From the NCBI RefSeq assembly GCF_000739935.1, contig NZ_BBJU01000033.1, positions 1 through 55,672 on the forward strand: a stretch of 55,672 bases of DNA, written 5' to 3'. The notes under the pieces are model-generated. The model searched no databases. It was given only the letters and a program-made list of their open reading frames with translations, and was not told where the DNA came from. This document shows, piece by piece, positions 26,680-36,391 of the stretch. The position numbers were made by a program, and so were the translations under genes. The DNA comes from Agrobacterium rubi TR3 = NBRC 13261. Lineage in GTDB: Bacteria > Pseudomonadota > Alphaproteobacteria > Rhizobiales > Rhizobiaceae. Positions within the stretch are counted from its first letter, which is position 1; every line of letters starts with the position of its first letter.

Positions 26680-28026
26680 TCAGCGTGACAGAAGATCGGC
26701 CATCGCCGCACGGAACCGGCTGGAAATCTCGGCGCGGCGGATGTGCTGCCCCGCTTCGACCTGTTTGCGCCCGGCCGACCAGACGGCATCGACGGTCACA
26801 CCGCCGGCGAAAATCCAATGGTCGAGCAGCCGGTCTTCCGAGAGGTAGGGCACGGCACTCATGTTGAGCGCGACCATATCGGCGGCACCGCCTTGCATCA
26901 GTCCCGACTTGGACTGAAGTGCGGCATTTCCGCCGACAAGCGCCTGTTCGAACAATTTGCGGCCCGTGGACCCGCCTGAATCCGCCACCACATTGCGGGC
27001 CTTCAAGCCGAGACGTTGCGAATATTCCAGCATCCGCAGTTCTTCGGATACCGAGATCAGGATATTCGAATCCGAACCGATGCCGTAACGACCGCCCTCG
27101 GCGAGGAACGGTGGGGCTGGAAAGACGCCATCGCCCAGATTGGCTTCAGTGATGGGGCAGAGGCCCGCAACGGCACCGCTTTGCGCCATCCGTCGGGTTT
27201 CCTCGGCAGTCATATGGGTTGCGTGGATCAGACACCATCGACCATCGACCGGCGCGTGGTCGAACAGCCATTCGACAGGTCGTGCGCCCGACCAAGACAC
27301 ACAATCCTCGACCTCTTTCACCTGCTCGGCGACGTGAATATGAATGGGGCCACCGGCTGCCAGCGGAAGGATCTCATCGAGTTCCTGACCGGTCACCGCG
27401 CGCAGGCTGTGCGGCGCGATGCCGAGAATGCCGCCGGGCAGGTTGGCCACCACTTTTGCAGCGCCCTCCATCAGCCGCCCGTAGCTTTCGACGGAGTGGA
27501 TGAAGCGCCGCTGGCCCTCGATAGGTGCCTGACCGCCAAACCCGGAATGCGCGTAGAAAACCGGCAGCAATGTCAGACCGATCCCGGTGGCCGTACTTGC
27601 CGCGCCGATCCGTTCTGCCATCTCGGCGATATTGGCGTAATGGCTGCCATCCTTGTCATTGTGTAGGTAATGGAACTCGCCGACACGGCAATATCCGGCT
27701 TCGAGCATTTCCATATAGAGCTGCGCGGCTACCGCCTCGACGTGATCGGGCGTCATGGACAGCGCAAACCGGTACATCACCGTGCGCCAGCTCCAGAAGC
27801 TGTCATCGGCTGGTCCACGGATTTCGGCAAGACCGGCCATGGCGCGCTGGAAAGCGTGGCTGTGCAGGTTCGGCACGGCAGGCACCAGCACGGACGTCCG
27901 GTCGTCATCCGGCTGTGGTTCCGCGCCAACATGGAGAGAACGGATTACGCCGTCCTCTATCTCAAGCCGCACATCCTGCGCCCAACCGGTGGTCAGCAGA
28001 GCGGATTTTGCATGGATGGCATTCAT
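26680..28026 (-). CDS. hutF: Formimidoylglutamate deiminase (HutF)
   Basis: A 448-residue amidohydrolase-superfamily enzyme that converts N-formimino-L-glutamate to N-formyl-L-glutamate and ammonia. The metal ligands are seen as NLHSH (H55, H57), IHVAEQ (His at about 230) and IGSDSN (Asp at about 315), with THMTAEE between. Its length is typical of HutF. The ATG at 28026 is chosen; the ORF runs upstream to 28398, which is unrelated sequence on the opposite strand of hutI. With HutG further along, it gives the five-step histidine pathway that releases formate instead of formamide. It faces away from hutI across a 118-bp gap with HutC-like palindromes. Confidence 0.95.
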   Translation of the reverse strand: MNAIHAKSALLTTGWAQDVRLEIEDGVIRSLHVGAEPQPDDDRTSVLVPAVPNLHSHAFQRAMAGLAEIRGPADDSFWSWRTVMYRFALSMTPDHVEAVAAQLYMEMLEAGYCRVGEFHYLHNDKDGSHYANIAEMAERIGAASTATGIGLTLLPVFYAHSGFGGQAPIEGQRRFIHSVESYGRLMEGAAKVVANLPGGILGIAPHSLRAVTGQELDEILPLAAGGPIHIHVAEQVKEVEDCVSWSGARPVEWLFDHAPVDGRWCLIHATHMTAEETRRMAQSGAVAGLCPITEANLGDGVFPAPPFLAEGGRYGIGSDSNILISVSEELRMLEYSQRLGLKARNVVADSGGSTGRKLFEQALVGGNAALQSKSGLMQGGAADMVALNMSAVPYLSEDRLLDHWIFAGGVTVDAVWSAGRKQVEAGQHIRRAEISSRFRAAMADLLSR

Positions 28027-28070
28027 TGAGCCTCTCCCGATTGTTGCGCGTTTGAGTTGGCATTCTGGTG

Positions 28071-28126
28071 TTATCGATTTTTTGTCTTGCCAAGACATCC
28101 AATATGTATAGACATGTTGTCGATAA
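28071..28126. promoter_or_regulatory. Candidate HutC operators between hutF and hutI
   Basis: Three inverted repeats are stacked here: TGTCTTG-C-CAAGACA (28083-28097, perfect 7-bp arms), ATGT-ATAG-ACAT (28104-28115), and an outer TTATCGA (28071-28077) with TCGATAA (28120-28126). HutC sites in other proteobacteria are TGTATATACA-like, so 28104-28115 is the best candidate. The region carries the promoters for both hut operons. Confidence 0.6.
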
Positions 28127-28144
28127 ATGAAAGGCGTAAATCTG

Positions 28145-29404
28145 ATGCCCGGAAACAATTTTTCGAAAACCAGTAACGCCGATGCGTCGCCCAGCCTATG
28201 GCTCAATGCGCGCATCGCAACCCTTGATGCCGCGAAAATAGGCCTTGGCATCATCGAAAATGGTGCAGTTCTCGTTCGTGATGGCCGGATTACCTGGGTA
28301 GGTGACGCCGATGCTGTGCCTGACGATATGGCGCAGGGCGCGACGGTGCACGACCTCGGTGGACGGTGGATGACGCCCGGCCTGATCGATTGCCACACCC
28401 ATCTCGTCTATGGCGGCAATCGCGCCCGTGAATTCGAGATGCGCCTTGAGGGTGCAACCTATGAAGAGGTGGCTCGTGCCGGTGGCGGCATCGTTTCGTC
28501 CGTGAAGGCAACCAATGCACTGTCGGTGGAAGAACTGGTCACCGTGGCATTGCCCCGGCTCGATACGCTGCTTGCCGAAGGCGTGACGACCATTGAGATC
28601 AAATCCGGCTATGGCCTCAATATCGAGGCCGAACTGCGCATGCTGAAAGCGGCGCGCGCGCTCGAAACGATCCGTCCTGTTCGCATTGTGACATCCTATC
28701 TCGCGGCACATGCGGTGCCGGTCGAATACAAGGGCCGCAACACCGATTATATCGATGACATCGTACTGCCGGGATTGGTGCAAGGCCATGCGGAAGGCCT
28801 GATCGATGCGGTCGATGGTTTCTGTGAGGGGATCGCCTTCTCAACAGACGAGATCGCCCGCGTTTTCGATCAGGCCAAGGCGCTTGGCCTTCCGGTCAAA
28901 CTGCACGCAGACCAGCTTTCGGATCTCGGCGGTGCCAAGCTCGCGGCCTCCTATGGCGCGCTTTCCGCAGACCATCTCGAATATCTCGATGAGGACGGCG
29001 CCCACGCCATGGCGAAGGCGGGAACGGTTGCCGTGCTGCTGCCCGGCGCCTTTTACGCGATTAATGAAACGCGCAAGCCGCCGGTGGCAGCCCTTCGGGC
29101 GGCTGGCACACACATTGCGGTTGCCACCGACAGCAACCCCGGCACGTCCCCGCTCACCTCCGTGCTGCTCACCATGAACATGTCGGCAACTCTGTTTCGG
29201 CTCACCGTGGAGGAATGTTTAGCCGGTGCGACACGCGAGGCGGCCCGCGCACTCGGCCTGTTGGAGGGAACCGGTACGATCGAGGTCGGCAAGTCGGCAG
29301 ACTTCGCCGTCTGGTCAATCGAAAGCCCCGCCGAGCTTGTCTATCGCATCGGCTTCAATCCGCTGTTCACACACGTCTTCAAGGGAAAGAGAATAGATCG
29401 ATGA
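28145..29404 (+). CDS. hutI: Imidazolonepropionase (HutI)
   Basis: A 419-residue metal-dependent amidohydrolase that opens imidazolone-5-propionate to N-formimino-L-glutamate, step three of histidine breakdown. Metal ligands are D82-C-H84-T-H86 in [11 protein letters not shown], a His in YLAAHAVP (about 185), KLHADQLSD (about 255) and ATDSNPGTS (about 325); AGGGI is the substrate loop. ATGs at 28127 and 28145 are both in frame; 28145 is preferred because the distance from an AAAGG site and the size of known HutI proteins fit it. The stop overlaps the hutH start by four bases (ATGA). It is the first gene of the rightward hut operon. Confidence 0.95.
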   Translation: MPGNNFSKTSNADASPSLWLNARIATLDAAKIGLGIIENGAVLVRDGRITWVGDADAVPDDMAQGATVHDLGGRWMTPGLIDCHTHLVYGGNRAREFEMRLEGATYEEVARAGGGIVSSVKATNALSVEELVTVALPRLDTLLAEGVTTIEIKSGYGLNIEAELRMLKAARALETIRPVRIVTSYLAAHAVPVEYKGRNTDYIDDIVLPGLVQGHAEGLIDAVDGFCEGIAFSTDEIARVFDQAKALGLPVKLHADQLSDLGGAKLAASYGALSADHLEYLDEDGAHAMAKAGTVAVLLPGAFYAINETRKPPVAALRAAGTHIAVATDSNPGTSPLTSVLLTMNMSATLFRLTVEECLAGATREAARALGLLEGTGTIEVGKSADFAVWSIESPAELVYRIGFNPLFTHVFKGKRIDR

Positions 29405-30936
29405 CCATCACCCTCAAGCCTGGCCAGGTTTCCCTGAAAGATCTGGAAGTGATTTACTGGAACGGCGCGCCCGCCCGGCTCGACCGTTCCTTCGACGCGG
29501 GCATCGAGAAGGCTGCTGCCCGCATTGCCGAGATCGCCGCTGGCAATGCGCCCGTCTACGGCATCAATACCGGTTTCGGCAAACTGGCGAGCATCAAGAT
29601 CGATGCCGCCGATGTCGCCACGCTGCAGCGCAATCTCATCCTGTCGCATTGCTGCGGCGTCGGTCAACCGCTGGCGGACAATATCGTGCGCCTGATCATG
29701 GCACTGAAGCTGATCTCGCTGGGACGCGGCGCATCCGGCACCCGGCTCGAACTGGTCCGGCTGATTGAAGACATGCTGGACAAGGGTGTCACCCCGGTCA
29801 TACCCGAAAAGGGCTCCGTCGGTGCGTCCGGCGACCTTGCGCCGCTCGCCCATATGGCTGCGGTGATGATGGGCGAAGGCGAAGCTTTTTTCGATGGCGA
29901 ACGGCTGAATGGTCGCGCGGCGCTTGAGCGTGGCGGTCTGACGCCCGTCGTGCTGGCCGCCAAGGAAGGGTTGGCGCTGATCAATGGCACGCAGGTTTCC
30001 ACGGCGCTGGCGCTGGCCGGACTGTTCCGCGCCCATCGCGCCGCGCAATCTGCTCTGATTACCGGGGCGCTGTCCACCGATGCCGCCATGGGTTCCTCCG
30101 CGCCGTTCCATCCTGACATCCATACGCTGCGCGGCCACAAGGGCCAGATTGATGCGGCGTCTGCCCTACGCGATCTTCTCAAGGGTTCGGTGATCCGCGA
30201 CAGCCATATCGAAGGCGACGAGCGTGTGCAGGACCCATATTGCATCCGCTGCCAGCCGCAGGTCGATGGTGCTTGCCTCGATCTCTTGCGCTCGGTTGCC
30301 CGCACGCTGGAAATCGAAGCCAATGCTGTGACGGACAATCCGCTGGTGCTGTCGGACAATTCCGTCGTCTCCGGCGGCAATTTCCACGCCGAGCCCGTGG
30401 CCTTCGCTGCCGACCAGATCGCGCTTGCCATCTGCGAAATCGGTTCGATTGCACAGCGCCGCATCGCACTGCTGGTCGATCCGGCGCTAAGCTACGGTCT
30501 GCCAGCGTTCCTTGCCAAGACGCCCGGCCTCAACTCCGGCCTGATGATCGCCGAAGTCACGTCTGCGGCGCTGATGTCCGAAAACAAGCAGATGTCGCAT
30601 CCGGCCTCGGTCGATTCCACGCCCACCTCGGCCAATCAGGAAGACCATGTCTCCATGGCCTGCCACGGCGCGCGTCGCTTGCTGCAGATGACTGACAATC
30701 TTTTCTCCATCATCGGCATCGAAGCGCTGACGGCGGCACAGGGCATCGACTTCCGCTCCCCACTCGTCAGCAGCCCGGAACTGACCAATGCCATCGCCAC
30801 GATCCGCAAGGTCGTGCCGACATTGGAAATTGACCGCTACATGGCCGATGACTTGAAGGCGGCAACCGATCTGATCGCCACCGGCGCACTGAACGCTGTG
30901 GTTTCCGCGGGCATTCTTCCGGTTCTGGAGGCTTGA
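29401..30936 (+). CDS. hutH: Histidine ammonia-lyase (HutH)
   Basis: A 511-residue homotetrameric lyase that removes ammonia from L-histidine to give trans-urocanate, the first pathway step. The prosthetic group MIO forms from A142-S143-G144 in [14 protein letters not shown], which is intact. The conserved NTGFGKLA and TDNPL regions are also present. The length equals that of characterised bacterial HutH. It overlaps hutI by four bases and is followed directly by hutG. The open frame extends upstream to 29215 but that is the hutI coding region in another frame. Translational coupling suggests equal expression of hutI, H, G and U. Confidence 0.97.
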   Translation: MTITLKPGQVSLKDLEVIYWNGAPARLDRSFDAGIEKAAARIAEIAAGNAPVYGINTGFGKLASIKIDAADVATLQRNLILSHCCGVGQPLADNIVRLIMALKLISLGRGASGTRLELVRLIEDMLDKGVTPVIPEKGSVGASGDLAPLAHMAAVMMGEGEAFFDGERLNGRAALERGGLTPVVLAAKEGLALINGTQVSTALALAGLFRAHRAAQSALITGALSTDAAMGSSAPFHPDIHTLRGHKGQIDAASALRDLLKGSVIRDSHIEGDERVQDPYCIRCQPQVDGACLDLLRSVARTLEIEANAVTDNPLVLSDNSVVSGGNFHAEPVAFAADQIALAICEIGSIAQRRIALLVDPALSYGLPAFLAKTPGLNSGLMIAEVTSAALMSENKQMSHPASVDSTPTSANQEDHVSMACHGARRLLQMTDNLFSIIGIEALTAAQGIDFRSPLVSSPELTNAIATIRKVVPTLEIDRYMADDLKAATDLIATGALNAVVSAGILPVLEA

Positions 30937-31755
30937 ATGAGCGTCTTCGAGGTCAAACAGGGTTCTTCGCCCGTCATTCTCGGTTTTCCGCACACCGGCA
31001 CCGACGTTCCACCCGCAATCTGGGAACGGCTGAACGACAACGGTCGAATGCTTGCCGATACCGACTGGCATATCCATTATCTCTATGATGGTTTGTTGCC
31101 GGAGGTGACGACGGTGCGGGCCACGTTCCATCGCTATGTCATCGATGCTAATCGCGACCCTGACGGCGCAAGCCTCTATCCCGGCCAGAACACCACCGGC
31201 CTCGTTCCGGGCACAGATTTTGACGGTCTGGCGATCTGGAAGGACGGTGAAGAGCCGACCGAGGCCGACATTGCAGCGCGGCTTGCCGGGTTTCATGCGC
31301 CCTACCACGCGGCGCTCGCCGCCGAAATCAAGCGTGTGAAGGCAATCCATGGTGTGGCGGTCCTCTATGATTGCCACTCCATTCGGTCGCATATCCCGTT
31401 TCTGTTCGAAGGCAAGTTGCCCGATTTCAACGTTGGCACCGATATGGGCAAGACCTGCGATCCGTTAATTGAAGCGGCAACATTCGATGTTGCCTCTAGG
31501 GCCGAAGGCTATGACAGCATTCTCAACGGTCGCTTCAAAGGCGGCTGGACGACACGCCATTATGGCAAGCCGGAAACCGGCGTCCACGCCATCCAGATGG
31601 AGTTGTCGCAGGCCACACATCTGAGCGCGGAGACGCCGCCTTTCGCTTACGACGACGCCAAAGCTTACAAACTTCGCACCCATCTCAAGGACATTCTCAC
31701 GCGAATCGAAACAGTCGCGCTGACACTATCCAATCCAAAAAGGGGAACACAATGA
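30937..31755 (+). CDS. hutG: N-formylglutamate amidohydrolase (HutG)
   Basis: A 272-residue enzyme of the N-formylglutamate amidohydrolase family that releases formate from N-formyl-L-glutamate to give glutamate. The family motif [10 protein letters not shown] is at residues 16-25, and [15 protein letters not shown] (Cys-His) and [16 protein letters not shown] follow in order; these contain the likely metal and acid-base residues. It begins immediately after the hutH stop behind GGAGG, and its last four bases (ATGA) overlap hutU. HutG together with HutF indicates the formate-releasing branch; no formiminoglutamase of the arginase type is in the window. Confidence 0.95.
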   Translation: MSVFEVKQGSSPVILGFPHTGTDVPPAIWERLNDNGRMLADTDWHIHYLYDGLLPEVTTVRATFHRYVIDANRDPDGASLYPGQNTTGLVPGTDFDGLAIWKDGEEPTEADIAARLAGFHAPYHAALAAEIKRVKAIHGVAVLYDCHSIRSHIPFLFEGKLPDFNVGTDMGKTCDPLIEAATFDVASRAEGYDSILNGRFKGGWTTRHYGKPETGVHAIQMELSQATHLSAETPPFAYDDAKAYKLRTHLKDILTRIETVALTLSNPKRGTQ

Positions 31756-33425
31756 CCAATCCTCGTCACAATATTCGCGATGTGCGTGCTGCCCGTGGTA
31801 CCGAACTGACCGCGAAATCCTGGATGACCGAAGCGCCGTTGCGCATGCTGATGAACAATCTTGATCCGGAAGTGGCCGAAAACCCTCACGAGCTGGTGGT
31901 TTATGGGGGCATTGGCCGTGCAGCTCGCACTTGGGCGGACTTTGACAAGATCGTCGAGACGCTGCGTGATCTGAACGAAGACGAAACGCTGATGGTGCAG
32001 TCGGGCAAGCCGGTCGGTGTGTTCCGCACCCACAAGGATGCGCCACGCGTTCTCATCGCCAATTCCAACCTCGTGCCGCATTGGGCAACCTGGGACCATT
32101 TCAACGAACTGGATAAGAAGGGTCTGGCCATGTACGGCCAGATGACCGCAGGTTCATGGATCTATATCGGCAGCCAGGGCATCGTGCAGGGTACCTATGA
32201 GACTTTTGTGGAGGCCGGTCGCCAGCATTATGGCGGCGATCTCACGGGCAAGTGGGTGCTGACCGGCGGTCTCGGTGGTATGGGCGGCGCCCAGCCGCTG
32301 GCCGCCGTCATGGCCGGTGCCTGTTGCCTTGCTATCGAATGCAATCCCGATTCCATCGATTTCCGCCTGCGCACCCGCTATGTCGATGCCCGTGCTGAAA
32401 CGCTTGATGAAGCCATGGAGATGATCGAGCGCTGGACCGCTGCCGGAGAAGCCAAGTCCGTCGGCCTGCTCGGCAATACCGCCGACATCCTGCCGGAAAT
32501 GGTCCGTCGCGGCGTTCGCCCCGATATGGTCACCGACCAGACCTCGGCCCATGATCCGATCAACGGCTATCTGCCCAAGGGCTGGACGATGGCTGAGTGG
32601 AAGGAAAAGCGCGAGAGCGATCCGAAAGCCGTCGAGAAAGCGGCCCGTGCTTCCATGCGCGAGCATGTCGAAGCGATGATCGCCTTTCAGGATATGGGTA
32701 TTCCGACCTTCGATTACGGCAACAACATCCGCCAGGTCGCCAAGGATGAGGGCCTCGAAAACGCCTTTGCTTTTCCGGGTTTCGTGCCTGCCTATATCCG
32801 CCCGCTGTTTTGCCGTGGCGTCGGCCCGTTCCGCTGGGCGGCGCTGTCGGGCGATCCAGAGGACATTCGCAAGACCGACGCCAAGGTCAAGGAACTGACG
32901 CCCGGCAACAAGCACTTGCATAACTGGCTGGACATGGCTGCCGAGCGCATCGCGTTTCAGGGTCTGCCGGCGCGCATCTGCTGGGTTGGTCTGGGTGATC
33001 GCCACCGCCTTGGCCTTGCCTTCAACGAAATGGTCAGAACCGGCGAACTCTCCGCCCCTGTTGTCATCGGCCGCGACCATCTCGATTCCGGCTCGGTCGC
33101 CTCACCCAACCGCGAGACGGAAGCGATGAAGGATGGCTCGGATGCCGTCTCCGACTGGCCGTTGCTCAACGCGCTTCTGAACACCGCATCGGGTGCGACA
33201 TGGGTGTCGCTTCACCATGGCGGCGGTGTCGGCATGGGCTTTTCCCAGCATTCGGGTGTCGTCATCTGCGCCGATGGAACGGACGATGCGGCCCGCCGTC
33301 TGGAGCGCGTGCTGTGGAACGACCCGGCAACCGGCGTCATGCGCCATTCCGATGCGGGCTACGACATCGCCGTGGATTGCGCCAAGGAAAAGGGCCTGCG
33401 TCTGCCCGGCATCCTGGGAAACTGA
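31752..33425 (+). CDS. hutU: Urocanate hydratase (HutU)
   Basis: A 557-residue urocanase, which adds water to urocanate using tightly bound NAD+ as an electrophile. The characteristic Cys-containing segment [15 protein letters not shown] is present at about residues 401-415, and the NAD region reads [12 protein letters not shown] at about 175-187. The length is that of the family. The start overlaps hutG by four bases and follows AGGGGAA. It is the last enzymatic gene of the rightward hut operon; hutD follows after 6 bp. Confidence 0.97.
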   Translation: MTNPRHNIRDVRAARGTELTAKSWMTEAPLRMLMNNLDPEVAENPHELVVYGGIGRAARTWADFDKIVETLRDLNEDETLMVQSGKPVGVFRTHKDAPRVLIANSNLVPHWATWDHFNELDKKGLAMYGQMTAGSWIYIGSQGIVQGTYETFVEAGRQHYGGDLTGKWVLTGGLGGMGGAQPLAAVMAGACCLAIECNPDSIDFRLRTRYVDARAETLDEAMEMIERWTAAGEAKSVGLLGNTADILPEMVRRGVRPDMVTDQTSAHDPINGYLPKGWTMAEWKEKRESDPKAVEKAARASMREHVEAMIAFQDMGIPTFDYGNNIRQVAKDEGLENAFAFPGFVPAYIRPLFCRGVGPFRWAALSGDPEDIRKTDAKVKELTPGNKHLHNWLDMAAERIAFQGLPARICWVGLGDRHRLGLAFNEMVRTGELSAPVVIGRDHLDSGSVASPNRETEAMKDGSDAVSDWPLLNALLNTASGATWVSLHHGGGVGMGFSQHSGVVICADGTDDAARRLERVLWNDPATGVMRHSDAGYDIAVDCAKEKGLRLPGILGN

Positions 33426-33431
33426 GCGACG

Positions 33432-33983
33432 ATGAAGATTCTGCGCGCCAGTGACTACAAGCGTATGCCGTGGAAGAACGGCAAGGGAGAGACGGCGGAG
33501 ATCGCCGTCTTTCCTGCCGATGCCTCCATCGACTATTTCAACTGCCGCATCAGCATGGCCTCGGTTGTCGAGGACGGTGCCTTTTCGATGTTCGAAAACG
33601 TCGATCGAACTCTGGTTGTCCTCAGCGGAGAGGGGATCACACTTTCCGTCGATGGATCAGAGGCGGTTGAACTTCGACCCGACTCCGAGCCGCATAGTTT
33701 CGCAGCAGACGCGCCGACAACGGCGACACTGTTGGGCGGCCCGATCACCGATTTCAACATCATGACGCGCCGCGGTACGTCGGATTGTCAGGTCAGACGT
33801 CAAACATCGGAGCCTGTCGCGGCATGGTGCAGGGGTGTGACACTCGTCTTCGCTCTTGATCGCTGCACAAAGGACGGGCTTCAGCTTCTGGCGCCAACGG
33901 ATTGTGTGATCCTTGAGCCAAGTGAAACTTTGGTGATGGATCGCGACGAGAATGCATCCGTGATCGTTATTGTGATCGCCTGA
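33432..33983 (+). CDS. hutD: HutD-family protein
   Basis: A 183-residue protein of the HutD/Ves family, a bicupin-like fold without an obvious metal site. The family start MKILRASDYKRMPWKNGKGETAEIA-like segment is seen (residues 1-25), with RISMASVVEDGAFSMF and FNIMTRRG later. In Pseudomonas HutD has been linked to setting an upper limit on hut expression; no biochemical activity is established. The gene starts six bases after the hutU stop, so it is the distal gene of the operon. There is no clear terminator after it; the next gene, serA, is convergent. Confidence 0.9.
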   Translation: MKILRASDYKRMPWKNGKGETAEIAVFPADASIDYFNCRISMASVVEDGAFSMFENVDRTLVVLSGEGITLSVDGSEAVELRPDSEPHSFAADAPTTATLLGGPITDFNIMTRRGTSDCQVRRQTSEPVAAWCRGVTLVFALDRCTKDGLQLLAPTDCVILEPSETLVMDRDENASVIVIVIA

Positions 33984-34099
33984 TGACCTGAAGCGGTTAG
34001 ACCCTTACCAGTATTCCGTCTCACGGTGCGAGGTAGTCGGGCATCTTGCCGAGAATACCAGTGCTGTTTCATCCCCTCAGTTACATGCTGCTGAATGCG

Positions 34100-35338
34100 T
34101 CAGTAGAGCAATCGCGTTCTGATCGTTCCCGGCACCGCGCGCAGCACCTGAAGGATGTCGTCAGCTTCCTGGGACATGCTCTCGACTTCGATGACCACGT
34201 AACCCGTATCGCCATGCGTCTGTAGGAATTCGGCAACGATATTCAGCCCGCGTGACGAGAAGATTTCGTTCAACTTTATAAGCATGCCGGGGCGGTTTTC
34301 GTGAACATGGATGAAGCGCGTACCGTTCGGGCGCTCAGGCAACTGGACCTGTGGAAAGTTGACGGCGCCCATCGTTGAACCGATGTCTGAATACTCAACC
34401 AGTTTTCTGGCGACTTCGCCACCGATGCGCTCTTGTGCTTCTTCCGTCGAGCCGCCGATATGCGGTGTCAGAATGACATTGCTCAAGCCCTGCAACGGCG
34501 TCTCGAAACGCTCCTTGTTGGATGCCGGTTCCTTGGGAAACACATCGACCGCAGCACCTGCGAGATGGCCTTCTTTCAGGACTTTCGCGAGTGCGTCGAG
34601 ATCGACCACTGTTCCGCGGGAATTGTTGATGAATATGGCACCTTTCTTCATGCGGCGCAGTTCGGTTTCGGTGATCATATTGTGCGTCGATGCTGTTTCT
34701 GGAACGTGCATCGTCACATAATCGGAGATTTCGAGAAGCTCGCCGAGCGAAGCCATTGATTCCGAATTGCCGCGACGCAGCCGGTCAGAGAGATCGAAAT
34801 AGCGCACCACCATGCCCATGCTTTCGGCAAGAGCGCTCAGCTGCGAGCCGATATTGCCATAGCCGACGATCCCAAGGGTTTTTCCGCGAACTTCACGGCT
34901 GCCGACGGCGGATTTCTCCCATCCACCCTGATGGGCGGACTCTGAACGCGGGAAGATTTGTCGCGTCAGCATGATGATTTCGCCGATAACAAGTTCGGCC
35001 ACTGAGCGGGTGTTGGAGTAGGGCGCGTTGAAGACGGGAATTCCGCGGTGACGTGCTGCGTCCAAATCGACCTGGTTTGTGCCGACGGAAAAACAACCAA
35101 CGGCAATCAGCTTCTTGGCGGACTCGAAAATGTCTTCTGTCAGCTGCGTTCGCGAACGAATTCCGATGATGTGCGCATCGGCGATATGGGCTTTGAGATC
35201 CTTGTCATCCAGCGCTTTCGGCAGATGCACAAGGTTGGTGTAGCCGCATAACGAAAAATAATCCACGGCGCTCTGGCTGATACCTTCGAGAAGAAGCACG
35301 GAAATTTTGTCGCGCGCGAGGGAAAGCTGGAGAGGCAT
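34100..35338 (-). CDS. serA: D-3-phosphoglycerate dehydrogenase (SerA)
   Basis: A 412-residue enzyme for the first step of serine synthesis (3-phosphoglycerate to 3-phosphohydroxypyruvate, NAD+). The substrate domain has GCFSVGTNQVDL (residues about 88-99). The Rossmann motif GIVGYGNIGSQ is at about 155-165. The catalytic Arg (INNSRGTVVD), Glu (around FPKEP) and His (LTPHIGGSTEEAQ) are all present. A C-terminal ACT domain (about 340-412) gives serine feedback as in E. coli SerA, whose length it matches closely. The start at 35338 follows AAGAAGG; a longer frame to 35500 has no family similarity. It is not part of the hut operon and is convergent with it. Confidence 0.95.
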   Translation of the reverse strand: MPLQLSLARDKISVLLLEGISQSAVDYFSLCGYTNLVHLPKALDDKDLKAHIADAHIIGIRSRTQLTEDIFESAKKLIAVGCFSVGTNQVDLDAARHRGIPVFNAPYSNTRSVAELVIGEIIMLTRQIFPRSESAHQGGWEKSAVGSREVRGKTLGIVGYGNIGSQLSALAESMGMVVRYFDLSDRLRRGNSESMASLGELLEISDYVTMHVPETASTHNMITETELRRMKKGAIFINNSRGTVVDLDALAKVLKEGHLAGAAVDVFPKEPASNKERFETPLQGLSNVILTPHIGGSTEEAQERIGGEVARKLVEYSDIGSTMGAVNFPQVQLPERPNGTRFIHVHENRPGMLIKLNEIFSSRGLNIVAEFLQTHGDTGYVVIEVESMSQEADDILQVLRAVPGTIRTRLLY

Positions 35339-35640
35339 GGATAGACCTTCTTTGTCTGTATTTAACCGAGCGGATGTCGCTTGCTGCCGATTGCAACGAC
35401 GGTTTGCGACCATCTGGCAAACAGTGCAAGCAAAATTCCAAAATTTTACCGATTCTGGCGTGACCTTGAGCGCCAGCGCAGCAACATCGTTGTCTAGCAC
35501 GAGCCATCGTCATCGCCGTAGAGATACTGTCGGCAGCGCTCAGTTTCGTCTCTGGCGATTGACGCTTTCGTCAACCCATGGGCATCTTTGCGACAGGCCC
35601 CGCCCACGACGGACACGATGTAGAAGGTTTTAAAGTTGAT

Positions 35641-35865
35641 ATGAGCCGATTTTTAGAGGTCGAGATAGCCCTGCTAGGGCGCCTGCGTGCCCTCAAGGCA
35701 TCACCTGATGTTTCGATCAACTTGAACGACATCGGCGTGCCTTTGAATGCCGCAGGTTTCTCGCAGAGCGAGATCATTGCTGTTCTGAATGCTCTTGAGC
35801 AAGAGAAGATCGTTGCTTACACGCCTGGAAATCGGCTGCTGATTCTCAAAGACCTGCCGGATTGA
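35641..35865 (+). CDS. Small conserved protein, 74 aa
   Basis: A 74-residue protein beginning MSRFLEVEIALLGRLRALKA and ending ILKDLPD. The sequence is of high complexity, looks helical with one short beta strand, and could form a small winged helix (a short hydrophobic helix, then NDIGVPLNAAGFSQSEIIAVL as a putative helix-turn-helix). I do not know the family. The in-frame stretch to 35578 adds 21 residues of lower quality, so 35641 is chosen; the ribosome binding site is weak (AGAAGG is 14 bases upstream). It stands alone between serA and the ArsR gene. Coding is supported by composition. Confidence 0.5.
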   Translation: MSRFLEVEIALLGRLRALKASPDVSINLNDIGVPLNAAGFSQSEIIAVLNALEQEKIVAYTPGNRLLILKDLPD

Positions 35866-35981
35866 AAAGAAGGTCTTTTAAAACGTTTCCAGTCAGAGGT
35901 GCTCACCAGATTAAAGCCGTTGGCCCGTTGAAAAAGCCTAATAGGCGGATACTGTACCGTAATGCACAGCGTGCACTGCCA

Positions 35982-36293
35982 TCAGCTCGGGTCATCTTGT
36001 GCAGAAAGGACGGCGTCCAATAATCCCGGAAATCGCTTATCGATCTCATCCCGACGCAATTCATTCAAGTGCGCTGGGCCGTCAGTACGGGTGAAAACCA
36101 GACCGCCTTCTCTCAAGACTTTAAAGTGGTGGGACATGCTGGACTTTGGTCGTCCACCGTCCAGTGCCGAGCACGTGGCCTGTCCTTCACGCGACAGCTG
36201 ACGCACGACGCAAAGCCTTACGGGATCGCTGAGGGCGTAGAGCACCTGGGTGAGTGTGACGTCTTCGAGGGCGGGATGTGGAATGGTGCGCAT
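35982..36293 (-). CDS. ArsR-family transcriptional regulator
   Basis: A 103-residue winged-helix regulator. The DNA-binding region reads LSDPVRLCVVRQLSREGQAT and SSMSHHFKVLREGGLV (recognition helix) with the beta-wing after it (TRTDGPAHLNELRRDEI). Cys residues in the known metal-binding position of ArsR/SmtB (CxC in alpha-3) are not present; the Cys residues at about 28 and 42 are isolated, so it is probably not a metal sensor but responds to a small molecule or oxidation. It is divergent from an OYE gene across a 98-bp gap with a 20-bp perfect palindrome, so the enzyme is the likely target. The start may also be 36308. Confidence 0.88.
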   Translation of the reverse strand: MRTIPHPALEDVTLTQVLYALSDPVRLCVVRQLSREGQATCSALDGGRPKSSMSHHFKVLREGGLVFTRTDGPAHLNELRRDEIDKRFPGLLDAVLSAQDDPS

Positions 36294-36326
36294 GACCCAA
36301 TCTAGCATCCTAAAATCTTATTGGAA

Positions 36327-36346
36327 AGTTCGATTGTAATCGAACT
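36327..36346. promoter_or_regulatory. ArsR operator, 20-bp palindrome
   Basis: AGTTCGATTGTAATCGAACT has 9-bp perfectly inverted arms around a central GT. It lies in the divergent gap, 34 bp before the ArsR gene start and 46 bp before the OYE start. Its size and symmetry fit an ArsR dimer. Binding is inferred. Confidence 0.7.
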
Positions 36347-36391
36347 ATCGAAGATTTATATTGATATCGCTGATTATCAATTGGAGCTTCC

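Noticed and set aside
35982..36293. ArsR protein as an arsenic or metal sensor
   Set aside because: The clustered Cys residues of metal-sensing members are missing and the neighbour is an ene-reductase, not a metal exporter.
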